A DNA stretch of 51,911 nt from assembly GCF_022790535.1 (NCBI RefSeq), contig NZ_LOHG01000004.1, positions 90,007 through 141,917 on the forward strand. The letters run 5' to 3'. The stretch is from Pseudomonas maioricensis (lineage in GTDB: Bacteria > Pseudomonadota > Gammaproteobacteria > Pseudomonadales > Pseudomonadaceae). Below the pieces are notes generated by a model. That model had not been told where the DNA came from. It made no database searches and worked only from the letters and a program-made list of their open reading frames with translations. The position numbers and the translations under genes are program-made. Shown here piece after piece: positions 7,103 through 16,090 of the stretch. How positions within the stretch are numbered: position 1 is the first letter of the stretch; each line of letters begins with the position of its first letter.

Positions 7103-7880
7103 CGGCTTCACCGCCAGGGCAAGTTGAAAGGCTTGGGACGACGGCGCCGGATTTGCCTTCGACCACGAAGTTGGCGCGTTTCTGGGCCACGGTGTCACGC
7201 AGGGCCGCGTAGTAATCCGGCTGCTTGCGCAGTTGGTCGGTGAACGGCAAGGCTTCAGCGCGGCCATCCACGATGCCGCCGACGGTATTAATCGTACCCA
7301 GGGTCTGCACGGTGTCGCTGTTGCTGCCCAGTGGGTCGACCACGAAGCTCAGCACTTTGCCGGTCGCATCTCGCAAGTTGCCGGTCCCCAGTAAAGGCAG
7401 TTCAACGATGGGGCCGTTGGCGATATTCCACACGCCGAAGGTCTGGCCAAAGTCTGACTTATGGCGCTCGATGCCCATCTTGCCCGAGACGTCGATCAAT
7501 CCGACGATGCCCACAGTGGTGTTGATCACGAAGCGCCCGAAGGTGGCAACTGAACGCTCGCCATTACCTTGCAGCAGGTCGTTGATGAACACTTTGGGCT
7601 CGCCGAAGTTAGCGACGAAGTTGTGAACGCCGGTCTGGAAAAAGTCTGGCAGGTGGCGGTAACCACGGGCCACCGGCGCCAGGGCGTAATCATCGACCGT
7701 GCGGTTGAAGGCGAAGATGCCTCGGTTGACCGGCTCTGCCGGGTCATGAAGGGTGTAGCTGACGTTATCGCAGGGGCCAATCGGGGTAGGCGGCGGGCTC
7801 GCGCAACCGCTGGCAAGCACGACAACAAACCCGGCAACTGAGAAGCGAACAATAGGCGAAGCGCATTTGAGAGTGGGCAT
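7092..7880 (-). CDS. mlaA: MlaA/VacJ outer-membrane lipoprotein (262 aa)
   Basis: The N-terminal signal ends in a lipobox (LASGC, Cys26). The MlaA core is complete: DPAEPVNRGIFAFNRTVDDY, then PVARGYRHLP, FINDLLQGNGERS, RFVINTTVGIVGLIDVSGKMG, and FGQTFGVWNIANGPIVELPLLG. This protein forms a ring in the outer membrane that removes mislocalised phospholipids from the outer leaflet and passes them to MlaC. As is usual in proteobacteria it is not beside the mlaFEDCB genes. A TTG six codons upstream of the chosen ATG is an alternative start. The divergent neighbour is a two-component system. Confidence 0.95.
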   Translation of the reverse strand: MPTLKCASPIVRFSVAGFVVVLASGCASPPPTPIGPCDNVSYTLHDPAEPVNRGIFAFNRTVDDYALAPVARGYRHLPDFFQTGVHNFVANFGEPKVFINDLLQGNGERSVATFGRFVINTTVGIVGLIDVSGKMGIERHKSDFGQTFGVWNIANGPIVELPLLGTGNLRDATGKVLSFVVDPLGSNSDTVQTLGTINTVGGIVDGRAEALPFTDQLRKQPDYYAALRDTVAQKRANFVVEGKSGAVVPSLSTCPGGEADDQ

Positions 7881-8049
7881 GCAAGGTGATCTCGGCAAGG
7901 ACTGGCGCTGATCCTGCCTGCGCTTTTTTGCCTGAAGATTTCTGCTTTATTGCGCGCTCGTCGCTTTATTACCGAGTTGAAATATATGACGCGGCGCCGC
8001 GAATGATTTTAGATAGGCGCTGCACATCCATTCCGGCAGCGAGCCCACT

Positions 8050-8760
8050 GTGAGTCATTTACTACTGGTCGACGACGATGTTGAAGTCCTCGCCCTCTTG
8101 CAGAAGTTTCTTGAGCAGCATGGTTACAGCGTCGAGGTCGCCACCGATGGCCCGGCGCTGTGGCAGGCTGTGGAGCGGCGTTTGCCGGACCTGATCATCC
8201 TCGACGTGATGCTGCCCGGTGAAAGCGGTCTGGTGCTCTGTCAGCAGTTGCGTGCCAGGCACAAGATTGCAGTGATCATGCTCACTGCCATGGGCGAATT
8301 GAGTGATCGGGTCATCGGCCTGGAACTGGGCGCCGATGATTACCTGACCAAGCCGTTCGACGCCAGGGAGTTGTTGGCGCGTGTGCGTGCCGTGCTCAGG
8401 CGCGTGGGGGAAGCGGCAACGGTGTCGAGCGACTCTTCGCGCTCGATCCTTGAGTTCGCCAACTGGCAGCTGGACGTGACCCGCCGCGAGTTGCGCTCAC
8501 CGGAAAAAGTCATGATCCCGCTGTCCACCGGCGAGTTCGAGTTGCTACTGGTGTTTGCCGAGCACCCGCGGCGCATTCTCACCCGCCAGCAGTTGCTGGA
8601 CATGGCACGTGGCGAGGCGTACGACGCGTTTGATCGCAGCGTCGATGTGCAGGTCAGCAGGCTGCGACGCAAACTGGAGGCGGATATTCACAGTGAGCCG
8701 ATGATCCGCACGATTCGCAACGGCGGTTACCTGTTCAGCCCGTCGGTGGTGAAGCGATGA
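8050..8760 (+). CDS. OmpR-family response regulator (236 aa)
   Basis: The receiver domain (1-120) has the acidic pocket at D8-D10, the phospho-acceptor D52 in LIILDVMLPG, T79, and K101 in TKPF. A winged-helix OmpR/PhoB DNA-binding domain follows (about 133-232), with STGEFELLLVFAEHPRRILTR and the recognition region SVDVQVSRLRRKLE ending in RNGGYLF. The start is GTG. The last codon overlaps the first of the downstream histidine kinase (ATGA at 8757), so the two proteins are made together and form a cognate pair. The signal is unknown; divergence from mlaA may hint at envelope sensing, but that is weak inference. Confidence 0.92.
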   Translation: MSHLLLVDDDVEVLALLQKFLEQHGYSVEVATDGPALWQAVERRLPDLIILDVMLPGESGLVLCQQLRARHKIAVIMLTAMGELSDRVIGLELGADDYLTKPFDARELLARVRAVLRRVGEAATVSSDSSRSILEFANWQLDVTRRELRSPEKVMIPLSTGEFELLLVFAEHPRRILTRQQLLDMARGEAYDAFDRSVDVQVSRLRRKLEADIHSEPMIRTIRNGGYLFSPSVVKR

Positions 8761-10112
8761 GTTTTTTCTCGGCATTGCGCACCCGATGGAATCGCCCCCA
8801 TGACACGGTCGCGCGCTGGATCGCCCTGACCACCATGCTGGCGATGCTCACTTCGCTCGCCTTGAATGGCGCCTTTACGTTGCTGGCAGGTGTCTGGGCG
8901 CGACCGCCAATTCTGGAAACCGGCCTGATGGAAAAGGCGGCGACCATCACGCGCATCATCAACGCTGCGCCTCTGGAGCAGCGCAACAGCATTGCTGTCG
9001 CGGCCAGCGACAAGGTGTTCGACGTGCAATGGTTAGCCCGTCGCGAAGATGCACATTTGCCGAATACCAACGACCCTGGCTTCGAAGACGGGCAGCAGTT
9101 TTTACGTGACTTACTGGAAATGCCCGATGCAATTATTGAGGCCTATGAGCCAAGGGACTGGGGTGCAGAACAGGCCGGGCGACCGTATGCATTGCTGATC
9201 CAGTTGGGCGACGGTTCTTGGGTGCAGTTCTCCGTGGCGACGCGCAACTGGGGGCTCGACCCGTTTGAGCGCAACCTGATCGTGATCTTTCTGGCACTCC
9301 TGTCGACCATCGTGGTGGCGCTGATTGCCACTCGACACCTGGCGACGCCTTTGGAGCGCTTCGCCGAAGGGGCCAGGCGGTTTGGTAAGGACTTTCGCGC
9401 GCCGCCCATCCCGGTCGTAGGCCCCCATGAGATCCGTCAGGCGATCCTGGCCTTCAATGCCATGCAGGCGCAGATCCGGCACTTCCTCAACGACCGTACG
9501 CAAATGCTCGCCGCCATTTCCCACGACCTGCGTGCGCCCTTGACCCGGATGAGGCTGCGCGGGGAGTTCATTGAAGATGCCGAACAGCAAAGCAAGCTGT
9601 TCCGGGATGTGGATGAGATGCAGACGATGGTCAACTCTGCGCTGGACTTCTTCCGCGACGACGCCCGACTGGAACCGCCCACGGCGTTTGATCTGGCTGA
9701 ACTGCTGCTCACGGTGGTCGATGATTTCAAGGATGCGGGGATTGATGTGCAGTGTGTGGGCGCCAATCGTTTTGTCTACGTGGGACGCCCGATCGGTATC
9801 AAGCGTGCGCTGGTCAATTTGATTGATAACGCCGTGAAGTACGGCCGCGAAGCCCGCGTTCAGCTCAGCTCGCGTACTGGCTGGGTCGAAATCCTGGTGC
9901 AGGATCGCGGGCCGGGTATTGCTCCGGAGTTGCATGAACAGGTGTTCGCCCCCTTCTATCGCATCGAGGGCTCGCGCAACAAGAACACAGGCGGCGTAGG
10001 CCTGGGCCTGCCAACCGCCCGTGCCACGGTGCTTGAACATGGCGGCTCGTTGACGTTGAGGAACCGAAGCAGCGGCGGGCTCGAAGTGAAGGTGGCGCTG
10101 CCGGTGGATTGA
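8757..10112 (+). CDS. Membrane sensor histidine kinase (451 aa)
   Basis: Two transmembrane helices (about 22-47 and 173-192) enclose a periplasmic sensor region of about 125 residues with no recognisable fold. A HAMP segment follows (RHLATPLERFAEGARRFG), then the HisKA box with H256 in ISHDLRAPLTRMR and an HATPase domain with the N box NLIDNAVKYG, G1 box DRGPGI and G2 box GVGLGL. This is an EnvZ-type orthodox kinase. It overlaps the upstream response regulator gene by four bases and presumably phosphorylates that protein. Confidence 0.92.
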   Translation: MSFFSALRTRWNRPHDTVARWIALTTMLAMLTSLALNGAFTLLAGVWARPPILETGLMEKAATITRIINAAPLEQRNSIAVAASDKVFDVQWLARREDAHLPNTNDPGFEDGQQFLRDLLEMPDAIIEAYEPRDWGAEQAGRPYALLIQLGDGSWVQFSVATRNWGLDPFERNLIVIFLALLSTIVVALIATRHLATPLERFAEGARRFGKDFRAPPIPVVGPHEIRQAILAFNAMQAQIRHFLNDRTQMLAAISHDLRAPLTRMRLRGEFIEDAEQQSKLFRDVDEMQTMVNSALDFFRDDARLEPPTAFDLAELLLTVVDDFKDAGIDVQCVGANRFVYVGRPIGIKRALVNLIDNAVKYGREARVQLSSRTGWVEILVQDRGPGIAPELHEQVFAPFYRIEGSRNKNTGGVGLGLPTARATVLEHGGSLTLRNRSSGGLEVKVALPVD

Positions 10113-10470
10113 GGTGGTGCTAAACGATGGAATTCTCCGTCTGCCCGCGAACTGATGTGCGACGTTAATTCTGTAAGCAAGCTGTTCGCGAAGCGGGCGT
10201 GCCTGATGAACCGCGTTAGCCCTTCTCGCCAACAAGTTGCCTCCTACCTTCAAAAGCGTTGAGCCTACGCGGTCGGGGTAGGAGCGAACTTGTTCGCGAG
10301 GCGGTGTGTCAGGACAACGCTTCGCAGCCTTCGGCAGCTCCTACAAAAAATGTATTTCAATTCCGGGACGGGGTGTTGGACGAGGCGAAATTCGACATAA
10401 ATCTTCCCTTGAGGCAGGATGCCAGCACATCCAGCCGGGATCATTCCGGCGCTTTTTTCGAGGGCATTCG
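10113..10470. other. 358-bp intergenic region with mixed REP sequences
   Basis: Holds a cluster of REP parts (10172-10345) and, on its right, the promoter of the periplasmic protein gene at 10471. No gene is seen. Confidence 0.5.
10172..10345. repeat. Composite REP cluster
   Basis: Three heads of two different classes lie side by side. A CGCCAACAAGTTGCCTCCTAC end comes first, then a TAGGAGCGAACTTGTTCGCG head, then a TTCGCAGCCTTCGGCAGC end closing CTCCTAC. The mix implies recombination between or nested insertion of REP copies. Confidence 0.55.
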
Positions 10471-11049
10471 ATGCGGTTCTTTAGCTGTAAAACTCTGCTG
10501 GTGACGGCTGCATTGGCGATGGGTCTACAGGGCGCGAATCTGTCCGCTGCGCCCCAGCAAAAGGCGCCGAGCCAGCAGAAAGTGTCGATGCTGGAAGGCA
10601 AATGGGTGTTCAGCCTGCCCAAGGAATACGTGAAAAACCCGATGCCGGAAATCGACGACAAGGCCAGGGCCGCCGGGGTGACGGGGTCGCTGTACATGAA
10701 CAAGGCCGCCAAGCGCGTGGTAATTGTCACTGAAACGCCACTCGACTCCCCCGAGCCAGTATCAAGCAATGATGAGGCAACGCTCAGCGGCGTCATCGCC
10801 GCGACCCTCGAACAGCAGCAGGCCAGCTACCAGAACTTCAAACAGTTGGGCGACGTGAAAAAGATAGTGCGTCGCGGTTTGGGCCTTCGTCAGTTGGACA
10901 TTTCCGGCAGTGTCGACGGTGGCAAAGTACTGAGCACCACCGTGACCGCGGCCTCAGGCAAGCGTATGGCGATGGTCAATGTCATCTCGCTGGAGAAAGA
11001 CGCCAAAGCGCATGGGGATTTGCTGAAAGGGATTACTGGAGGGAAGTAG
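10471..11049 (+). CDS. Exported protein of unknown function (192 aa)
   Basis: A classic signal peptide (MRFFSCKTLLVTAALAMG...LSAAP) directs it to the periplasm. The mature part begins with a Gln-rich stretch and includes MLEGKWVFSLPKEYVKNP and a C-terminal half with many small and charged residues. I recall similar Pseudomonas proteins with no assigned function. The start at 10471 was chosen over in-frame upstream codons because the signal peptide begins there and GAGGG lies just before it. It is monocistronic and bounded by REP elements on both sides. Confidence 0.75.
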   Translation: MRFFSCKTLLVTAALAMGLQGANLSAAPQQKAPSQQKVSMLEGKWVFSLPKEYVKNPMPEIDDKARAAGVTGSLYMNKAAKRVVIVTETPLDSPEPVSSNDEATLSGVIAATLEQQQASYQNFKQLGDVKKIVRRGLGLRQLDISGSVDGGKVLSTTVTAASGKRMAMVNVISLEKDAKAHGDLLKGITGGK

Positions 11050-11136
11050 CGGATCCCGGTAGAGAGCCGACCTGCTTTTCCGTAGGAGGCGTCGCTCCGC
11101 CTTCGAAGCCACGCTGTTGCGCAGCAAACAGCGCCC

Positions 11137-11210
11137 CTGTAGGAGCTGCCGAAGGCTGCGATAGCGGTGTGTCAGGGTCAATGCTTCGCAGCCTTCGGCA
11201 GCTCCTACAG
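11137..11210. repeat. REPIN, GCCGAAGGC class
   Basis: Perfectly inverted heads CTGTAGGAGCTGCCGAAGGC around the spacer GATAGCGGTGTGTCAGGGTC. Same class as 26252-26324 and 30833-30905. Confidence 0.85.
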
Positions 11211-11281
11211 GAAAATGCATTTCAATCCAGTAATTTGCATGTCGTTTTATAAGAGCCAACGTGTTGGCGCCTACGATGGTC

Positions 11282-12190
11282 TCAATCCATCCGCAGCGTC
11301 GCCGACAGCAGCTCCACCAACTGATGCACCTTGGGCAGTGACTCCCGGTTGCGGGGCCAGGCCAGGTGCAGATCGAGGCCTTCGGTAGCGAGATGCGGGA
11401 GGATTTCTACCAGTTCGCCGCGCTGCAACTGGTCTTTGATCAGCCAGGTCGCCAGTTGTGCCACCCCGCTGCCCGCCACCACCGCCGCAACCTGAGCCTC
11501 ACCATTACCGACGACAATGCGTCCTTCGATCATGCGCAACTGGGTTTGCCCAGTGGCGTCGACGATGACCCACGGGCTGGTGCCGCCATAGTCTTTGCCA
11601 TACAGCACGCAAGCATGATCGGCCAACTCATCAAAAGTCTTCGGCGTGCCGTGGCGATGCAGATAGACCGGAGCGGCACAGAAGATCACTCGCTCGGTCC
11701 CCAGATAACGATGGCCCAAGGTCGACGGCCAGGCAGACGGCCCGCCAATGCGCACGGCCACATCGACCCCCTCTTCGATCAGGTCGACGAAGCGATCGGT
11801 AAACGATACATGCGGGCGCAGTTTGGGATGCTGCTCGGCAAACCCCAGCAGAAGCGGCAACACGTGAATGCGCCCGAACGAGGCAGGCAAATCTACGCGC
11901 AGATGCCCGGCGGGCTCCGAGCGCTGTGCCGCCATTGCCGTTTCGGCATCGGCCAGTTCATCAAGGATGCGGGTACAGACGGCGTAGTACGCGGTGCCCT
12001 CTTCCGTCAGGGCCAGGCTGCGGGTAGTGCGCTCGAACAGGCGCATGCCCAGCCGCCCCTCAAGCCGGGCAATGCTTTTACTGACGGCGGAATTGGTCAG
12101 GTTCAAGCGCTCGGCTGCGGCCGTAAAGCTGCCCGCATTGGCGACAGCCACGAACGTTGAAATACCTTTGAGGCGGTCGGCGGAAATCAT
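11282..12190 (-). CDS. LysR-family transcriptional regulator (302 aa)
   Basis: The N-terminal winged HTH spans residues 3-62 (GSFTAAAERLNLTNSAVSKSIARLE, then LFERTTRSLALTE). The C-terminal co-inducer domain of the CrgA/DsdC-like subgroup covers about 90-300 (LRVDLPASFGRIHVLPLL, then DVAVRIGG). It is divergent from the MFS transporter gene that starts 111 bp away, the usual arrangement in which the LysR protein controls the neighbour. The intergenic dyad at 12203-12225 is a candidate operator. The inducer is unknown. Confidence 0.9.
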   Translation of the reverse strand: MISADRLKGISTFVAVANAGSFTAAAERLNLTNSAVSKSIARLEGRLGMRLFERTTRSLALTEEGTAYYAVCTRILDELADAETAMAAQRSEPAGHLRVDLPASFGRIHVLPLLLGFAEQHPKLRPHVSFTDRFVDLIEEGVDVAVRIGGPSAWPSTLGHRYLGTERVIFCAAPVYLHRHGTPKTFDELADHACVLYGKDYGGTSPWVIVDATGQTQLRMIEGRIVVGNGEAQVAAVVAGSGVAQLATWLIKDQLQRGELVEILPHLATEGLDLHLAWPRNRESLPKVHQLVELLSATLRMD

Positions 12191-12202
12191 AAGCCTGCAT
12201 CA

Positions 12203-12225
12203 ACTAGTGAAATTAATTCCATAGT
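12203..12225. promoter_or_regulatory. Candidate LysR operator in divergent promoter
   Basis: Short dyad ACTA...TAGT with an AT-rich centre, in the 111-bp gap between the LysR and MFS genes and close to the LysR start. It fits the loose T-N11-A pattern, but the symmetry is weak. Confidence 0.3.
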
Positions 12226-12301
12226 GCACGGAAAAACCACCAAAGATAAGAAGAGGTTTCTCGAATAGGCTAGCAGCATTATTTCAATTTGAGTTATATC
12301 C

Positions 12302-13498
12302 ATGCCTTCTGTAGACACTACCGCTGCTGGTTCTGCCAGCAGCGCAAGCGCCACTGGCGCCAATTTGGCGATTGCCATTCTGGCGCTGGCCGGTTTTGTA
12401 ATCGTCACCACCGAATTTTTGATCATTGGCCTGCTGCCGGGCATGGCCCGAGACTTGGGGATCTCAATCTCCGACGCGGGCTTGCTGGTGACCTTGTTCG
12501 CCTTCACGGTGATGCTGTTCGGGCCGCCATTGACGGCGATGCTTTCACACCTTGATCGCAAAAAGACCTTTGTGGCGATCCTGCTGATTTTTGCGGCGTC
12601 AAACGCGCTGGCTGCGCTGTCCAGCAATATCTGGGTGCTGGCGTTCGCCCGGTTCATCCCCGCTCTGGCGTTGCCCGTGTTCTGGGGCACAGCGAGCGAA
12701 ACCGCTAGTTTGATGGCCGGCCCGCAAAGCGCCGGTAAAGCAGTGGCGCGGGTTTACCTGGGCATTTCTGCGGCCATGCTCTTCGGCATTCCGCTGGGTA
12801 CTTTGTTTGCGGACGCGGTTGGCTGGCGTGGCGCTTTCTGGGCCCTGACGCTGTTGTCGCTGTTGATGGCCTTGCTGCTGTGGATCTCAATGCCCTCCAT
12901 TGCTAAAACAGAAAAGGTTGGCTTGGCCAAGCAGGCAAAAATCCTCGGTGACCCGCAGTTCATCGTCAACTTGCTGCTGTCGATCCTGTTGTTTACCGCA
13001 ATGTTTACCGCTTACACCTACCTGGCCGACACGCTGGAACGCATTGCACAGATCGCCCCCGCACAGGTCGGCTGGTGGTTGATGGGCTTCGGTGCAGTGG
13101 GCTTGATTGGTAATACCCTGGGCGGCCGTTATGTGGATCGCAGCCCGTTGGGTTCGACCATCGTCTTTGCGCTGTTACTGGGGATAGGCATGACGGCCTC
13201 GGTGCCAGCGGCAGGCTCCATCCCGTTGCTGTGTGTAGTCTTGCTGGTCTGGGGCATTGCCCATACCGCGCTTTTCCCGATCTGCCAGATCCGCGTGATG
13301 AAAACCGCACCTCATGCGCAGGCACTGGCAGGCACATTGAACGTCTCGGCGGCAAACGCAGGGATTGGTCTGGGCTCGGTAATTGGCGGGCTGGCTATTG
13401 ATCAGTTAGGTCTGAGTTATGTGGGTTATGTGGCCGCATTCGTCTCGCTGCTGGCCATTGCGACAGCGCTCATAGCCATGCAAATGAAGGAGCGATGA
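12302..13498 (+). CDS. MFS drug/metabolite exporter, DHA1 type (398 aa)
   Basis: Twelve hydrophobic segments and the length of about 400 fit the 12-TM DHA1 family (AraJ/YdhP/NepI-like). The loop between TM2 and TM3 has LDRKKTF, a version of the motif GxLxDRxxRK. The N-terminal TTEFLIIGLLPGMARDLGIS is the typical start of AraJ/PbuE-type exporters. Probably a proton-driven exporter of sugars, purines or drugs in the inner membrane; the substrate cannot be read. Likely controlled by the divergent LysR. The ribosome site is weak. Confidence 0.88.
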   Translation: MPSVDTTAAGSASSASATGANLAIAILALAGFVIVTTEFLIIGLLPGMARDLGISISDAGLLVTLFAFTVMLFGPPLTAMLSHLDRKKTFVAILLIFAASNALAALSSNIWVLAFARFIPALALPVFWGTASETASLMAGPQSAGKAVARVYLGISAAMLFGIPLGTLFADAVGWRGAFWALTLLSLLMALLLWISMPSIAKTEKVGLAKQAKILGDPQFIVNLLLSILLFTAMFTAYTYLADTLERIAQIAPAQVGWWLMGFGAVGLIGNTLGGRYVDRSPLGSTIVFALLLGIGMTASVPAAGSIPLLCVVLLVWGIAHTALFPICQIRVMKTAPHAQALAGTLNVSAANAGIGLGSVIGGLAIDQLGLSYVGYVAAFVSLLAIATALIAMQMKER

Positions 13499-13516
13499 GC
13501 GACGAACGGCGCAAAT

Positions 13517-13549
13517 CAATACCGCCAGCGACTTTTTACGGCGGTATTG
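13517..13549 (+). terminator. Hairpin after the MFS gene
   Basis: Ten-base perfect arms (CAATACCGCC and its complement) around a 13-base loop, 18 bases after the MFS stop. There is no T-run, so it may be a weak terminator. Confidence 0.45.
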
Positions 13550-13658
13550 CTCAATAATGGCAAAAGGCTCTTCCTAATTCCCTGTCGGCGGGCCAAAATC
13601 CGATATTTCGTTCTGACCTAAGACCAGAAGGTCCTCAGATCGATTCCGGTAGAGCGTT

Positions 13659-14744
13659 ATGAGAAATCACGACGGCAAAGGAATGTCCTTTGCCAAACGA
13701 ATATATTGGGTTCGCAGCGTTGGTGTAGGCATTGGGTTCTTCAGTGTCGCGGCCACCATGTACCTATTGCATCCACCCGCCTGGGTCTGGGTACTGATGC
13801 TGTGCAACTCGATCGTCTGGCCGCCGATTGCCCTATGGCTGGCCACCCGCTCTCGCCAACCCTTTTACGCAGAACGACGCAACATCCTCTGCGACTCTCT
13901 CGCAGGCGGTTTCTGGGCCGGGGCAATGGGTTTCAACCCGTTGCCTACGGTGACGGTGCTGGCAATGATGGCGATGCATAACCTCGCGGCAGGCGGCAAA
14001 CGTCTGTTTCTGCAGGGCTGCGTAGCGCAGATCATTGGCGCATCGATCTCTCTCTATCTGTTTCGCCAACCGTTCGTGTCCGTCAGTACCCCGATGCAGA
14101 TCTACGCCTGCCTGCCGGTCCTGGTGTTTTATCCCATGTTCGTCGGCTACATGAGCTATCGGGTGGCGGTGAAGCTCAGCGAGCATAAGCACATTCTCGG
14201 CAAACTCAGCCGTACCGACAGCCTGACCGGCCTGATCAATCACGGTTCCTGGAAAGACCTGTTGCAGCTTGAGTTCAACAAAAGCCAGTTGCTGTCACGC
14301 CAGGCGTCCATTGCCTTGATCGACATCGACCACTTCAAGGCTATCAATGACACCCAAGGCCACATCATCGGTGACAACGTGCTCAAGCGCCTGAGCACTG
14401 CACTGGTGGCTAACCTGCGGGATTCGGATATGGCGGGGCGCTACGGTGGCGATGAGTTCTGCGTCATCCTGCCCAATACCAGCGCAGCCCTGGCGTGGGA
14501 AATCCTTGAGCAACTGCGCCGGGACGTTAATGACTTGCGCGATCCGCAACTGCCCCACCTGCAACTGAGCCTGAGCATTGGTATCTCGACCTTTGGCCCG
14601 CATATCAGCGACGCGGCCATGTGGCTCAACGAGGCGGACAAGGCGTTGTACATCGCCAAAACCACAGGCCGAAACCGGGTCTGTTCCGCAGCCCCGGCCG
14701 TGATTGATTACCCTCGTCTGGGTGCTGAAACGTCAGCGTCCTGA
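13659..14744 (+). CDS. Membrane diguanylate cyclase, MASE2-GGDEF (361 aa)
   Basis: The N-terminal part (about 15-170) is a MASE2-like membrane sensor with five to six helices, as in DgcC/AdrA of enterobacteria. A GGDEF domain follows (about 180-345) with an intact active-site motif GGDEF at 263-267 and the product-inhibition I-site RDSD at 254-257, exactly five residues before it. The enzyme should therefore make cyclic di-GMP from two GTP and be feedback-inhibited. Likely effects are on biofilm or motility. It is convergent with the unknown gene 14750-15460, with only five bases between the stops. A start eight codons later is possible. Confidence 0.92.
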   Translation: MRNHDGKGMSFAKRIYWVRSVGVGIGFFSVAATMYLLHPPAWVWVLMLCNSIVWPPIALWLATRSRQPFYAERRNILCDSLAGGFWAGAMGFNPLPTVTVLAMMAMHNLAAGGKRLFLQGCVAQIIGASISLYLFRQPFVSVSTPMQIYACLPVLVFYPMFVGYMSYRVAVKLSEHKHILGKLSRTDSLTGLINHGSWKDLLQLEFNKSQLLSRQASIALIDIDHFKAINDTQGHIIGDNVLKRLSTALVANLRDSDMAGRYGGDEFCVILPNTSAALAWEILEQLRRDVNDLRDPQLPHLQLSLSIGISTFGPHISDAAMWLNEADKALYIAKTTGRNRVCSAAPAVIDYPRLGAETSAS

Positions 14745-14749
14745 TGCGT

Positions 14750-15460
14750 TCAATCGATAGCACTCGTGCTAGTGCACAGGTGCGTCAATATCCACTCGGG
14801 CGTGTGCTCTTCAAGCAGTTCACTCACGGTTCTTTTCAGTTCGAGCCTGCCATAAACCGCTTCTTCACGTTCCAGATGCTTTTGCTGAGCGCGGCGGTAA
14901 TGGGCGGGATAAATGCTCTGTTCTATGGGTAATAGCGCATCGAAATGCTCCAGCAACCCGGTAAAAACCAGACGCCGCTCGACGGTGTGCCGGGTAGTGG
15001 CGATAAGTTTGATGAAGTACTGGCTATCACGCTGACGCAAGGCCTCGTAAGCGGCGAAACGCTCAGCCAGCGTATAGTCAGCCAGATCATCGAACACCAT
15101 GCAGCACAGCAGCGAGCGTGACAGATCGTGAAAGGGGTTAGCGCTCAGCGTCCGGCGCTGGTGGAAGCCCAAAGCAAAATCGACGGCTTTTTCAACTTCC
15201 TGCTGGCGCTCGACATCGTCAAACTCCGGCAAGTTAACGAGCCCCGGCGCTTGCCGCCCCTGAGTCGCTACCTGCCGGGAGAATATCGACAACTTGCCTT
15301 GAGGCCCAAGCAGCGCTGCTTGCTGGTCACACAGCCGGGCTTTGGTTGTAGCTACCTGTCTGGCGACCAGTTGCTGAAAACCCAGCACCACGTCGGTCAG
15401 CGGTACATGCATAGATTGCTCCCACGCGTGTTCATCCCCCTGAGTAAGCAAAACGCTCAT
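14750..15460 (-). CDS. Protein of unknown function (236 aa)
   Basis: No recognisable domain, signal peptide or membrane helix. It looks all-alpha: residues 25-60 are Gln/Ala-rich, and long helices continue through 80-150 (ERQQEVEKAVDFALGFHQRR, LAERFAAYEALRQRDSQYF) and 185-225. It has an AGGGAG ribosome site. Upstream is an unusually AT-rich 630-bp region; downstream it collides with the diguanylate cyclase gene. Codon use looks normal for the genome. A cytoplasmic regulatory or structural role is possible, but nothing specific can be claimed. Confidence 0.7.
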   Translation of the reverse strand: MSVLLTQGDEHAWEQSMHVPLTDVVLGFQQLVARQVATTKARLCDQQAALLGPQGKLSIFSRQVATQGRQAPGLVNLPEFDDVERQQEVEKAVDFALGFHQRRTLSANPFHDLSRSLLCCMVFDDLADYTLAERFAAYEALRQRDSQYFIKLIATTRHTVERRLVFTGLLEHFDALLPIEQSIYPAHYRRAQQKHLEREEAVYGRLELKRTVSELLEEHTPEWILTHLCTSTSAID

Positions 15461-16090
15461 GACATAACTCCCTTTTTATTGACGTGTTTATGGTGTGCAG
15501 TTTTTTATTGTTGGTTCGCAGATCACTGAGACAGGTGGGCAGCAACCTGTTCCACGGATAAAAAGGGCGTAGTCACACTCTCTTCCCTGATGAATCCGTA
15601 GGAGAATTCTTTATTTACCTTCCTTGTATCGACGGCGCGCATAGCTGATACATTGCTTAGCAGAATATTCCTACAACACACATGGAATACTTCTTATAAA
15701 TAACTCAAACACTGTTTAAAAATTTAATGGCGACGACTTGTATAGACAGAAACGATAAACATTCGGAATAACAATTACAACCAATCGTTACAAATATATT
15801 GTTCATCTTGATGCCTACAAAACAAATCCCATTATGAATGCGCACAACAAGAATATTCCCACACCTTCAATAGCTGTGAGATGACAGACTTTTTGATTAT
15901 TTAAATATTTTTACCGCACATTGAGGCAGCGAGGGCTTTTTATAAAGCTCAACGGTCCGCTCAGGGGGGGCGGCCTGGACACTGGAGGGCTGATCTTGGT
16001 GCGTGTTATGACGGCAGGGATTCATGCCCTGCCCTCGTTCAGTCGAGGATAAAGACGAGCTTCATCCCGACTAAACAAGTGCGCAGACTG
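15461..16090. other. 630-bp AT-rich intergenic region
   Basis: From about 15590 to 15960 the sequence is visibly AT-rich compared with everything around it, with runs such as TTAAAAATTTAATGG and ATTATTTAAATATTTTTACC. There is no open frame longer than about a dozen codons with a ribosome site. The ten bases AGAATATTCC occur twice in direct orientation (15662 and 15850). It probably contains the promoter of the leftward 236-aa gene. An imperfect stem near 16012-16033 (GGCAGGG/CCCTGCC) may end the MFS symporter transcript. Confidence 0.6.

Noticed and set aside
6848..10112. mlaA and the two-component genes as one functional unit
   Set aside because: They are divergent and no shared operator was seen; the link is only position.
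9111..10253. 380-codon open frame antisense to the histidine kinase
   Set aside because: It lies wholly opposite a gene with all kinase motifs, has no ribosome site, and its protein is His/Arg/Gln-rich as expected of a GC-rich antisense frame.
15461..16090. Small RNA such as RsmX/Y/Z in the AT-rich gap
   Set aside because: I found no repeated GGA loops or GacA upstream site, and no terminator with a T-run.
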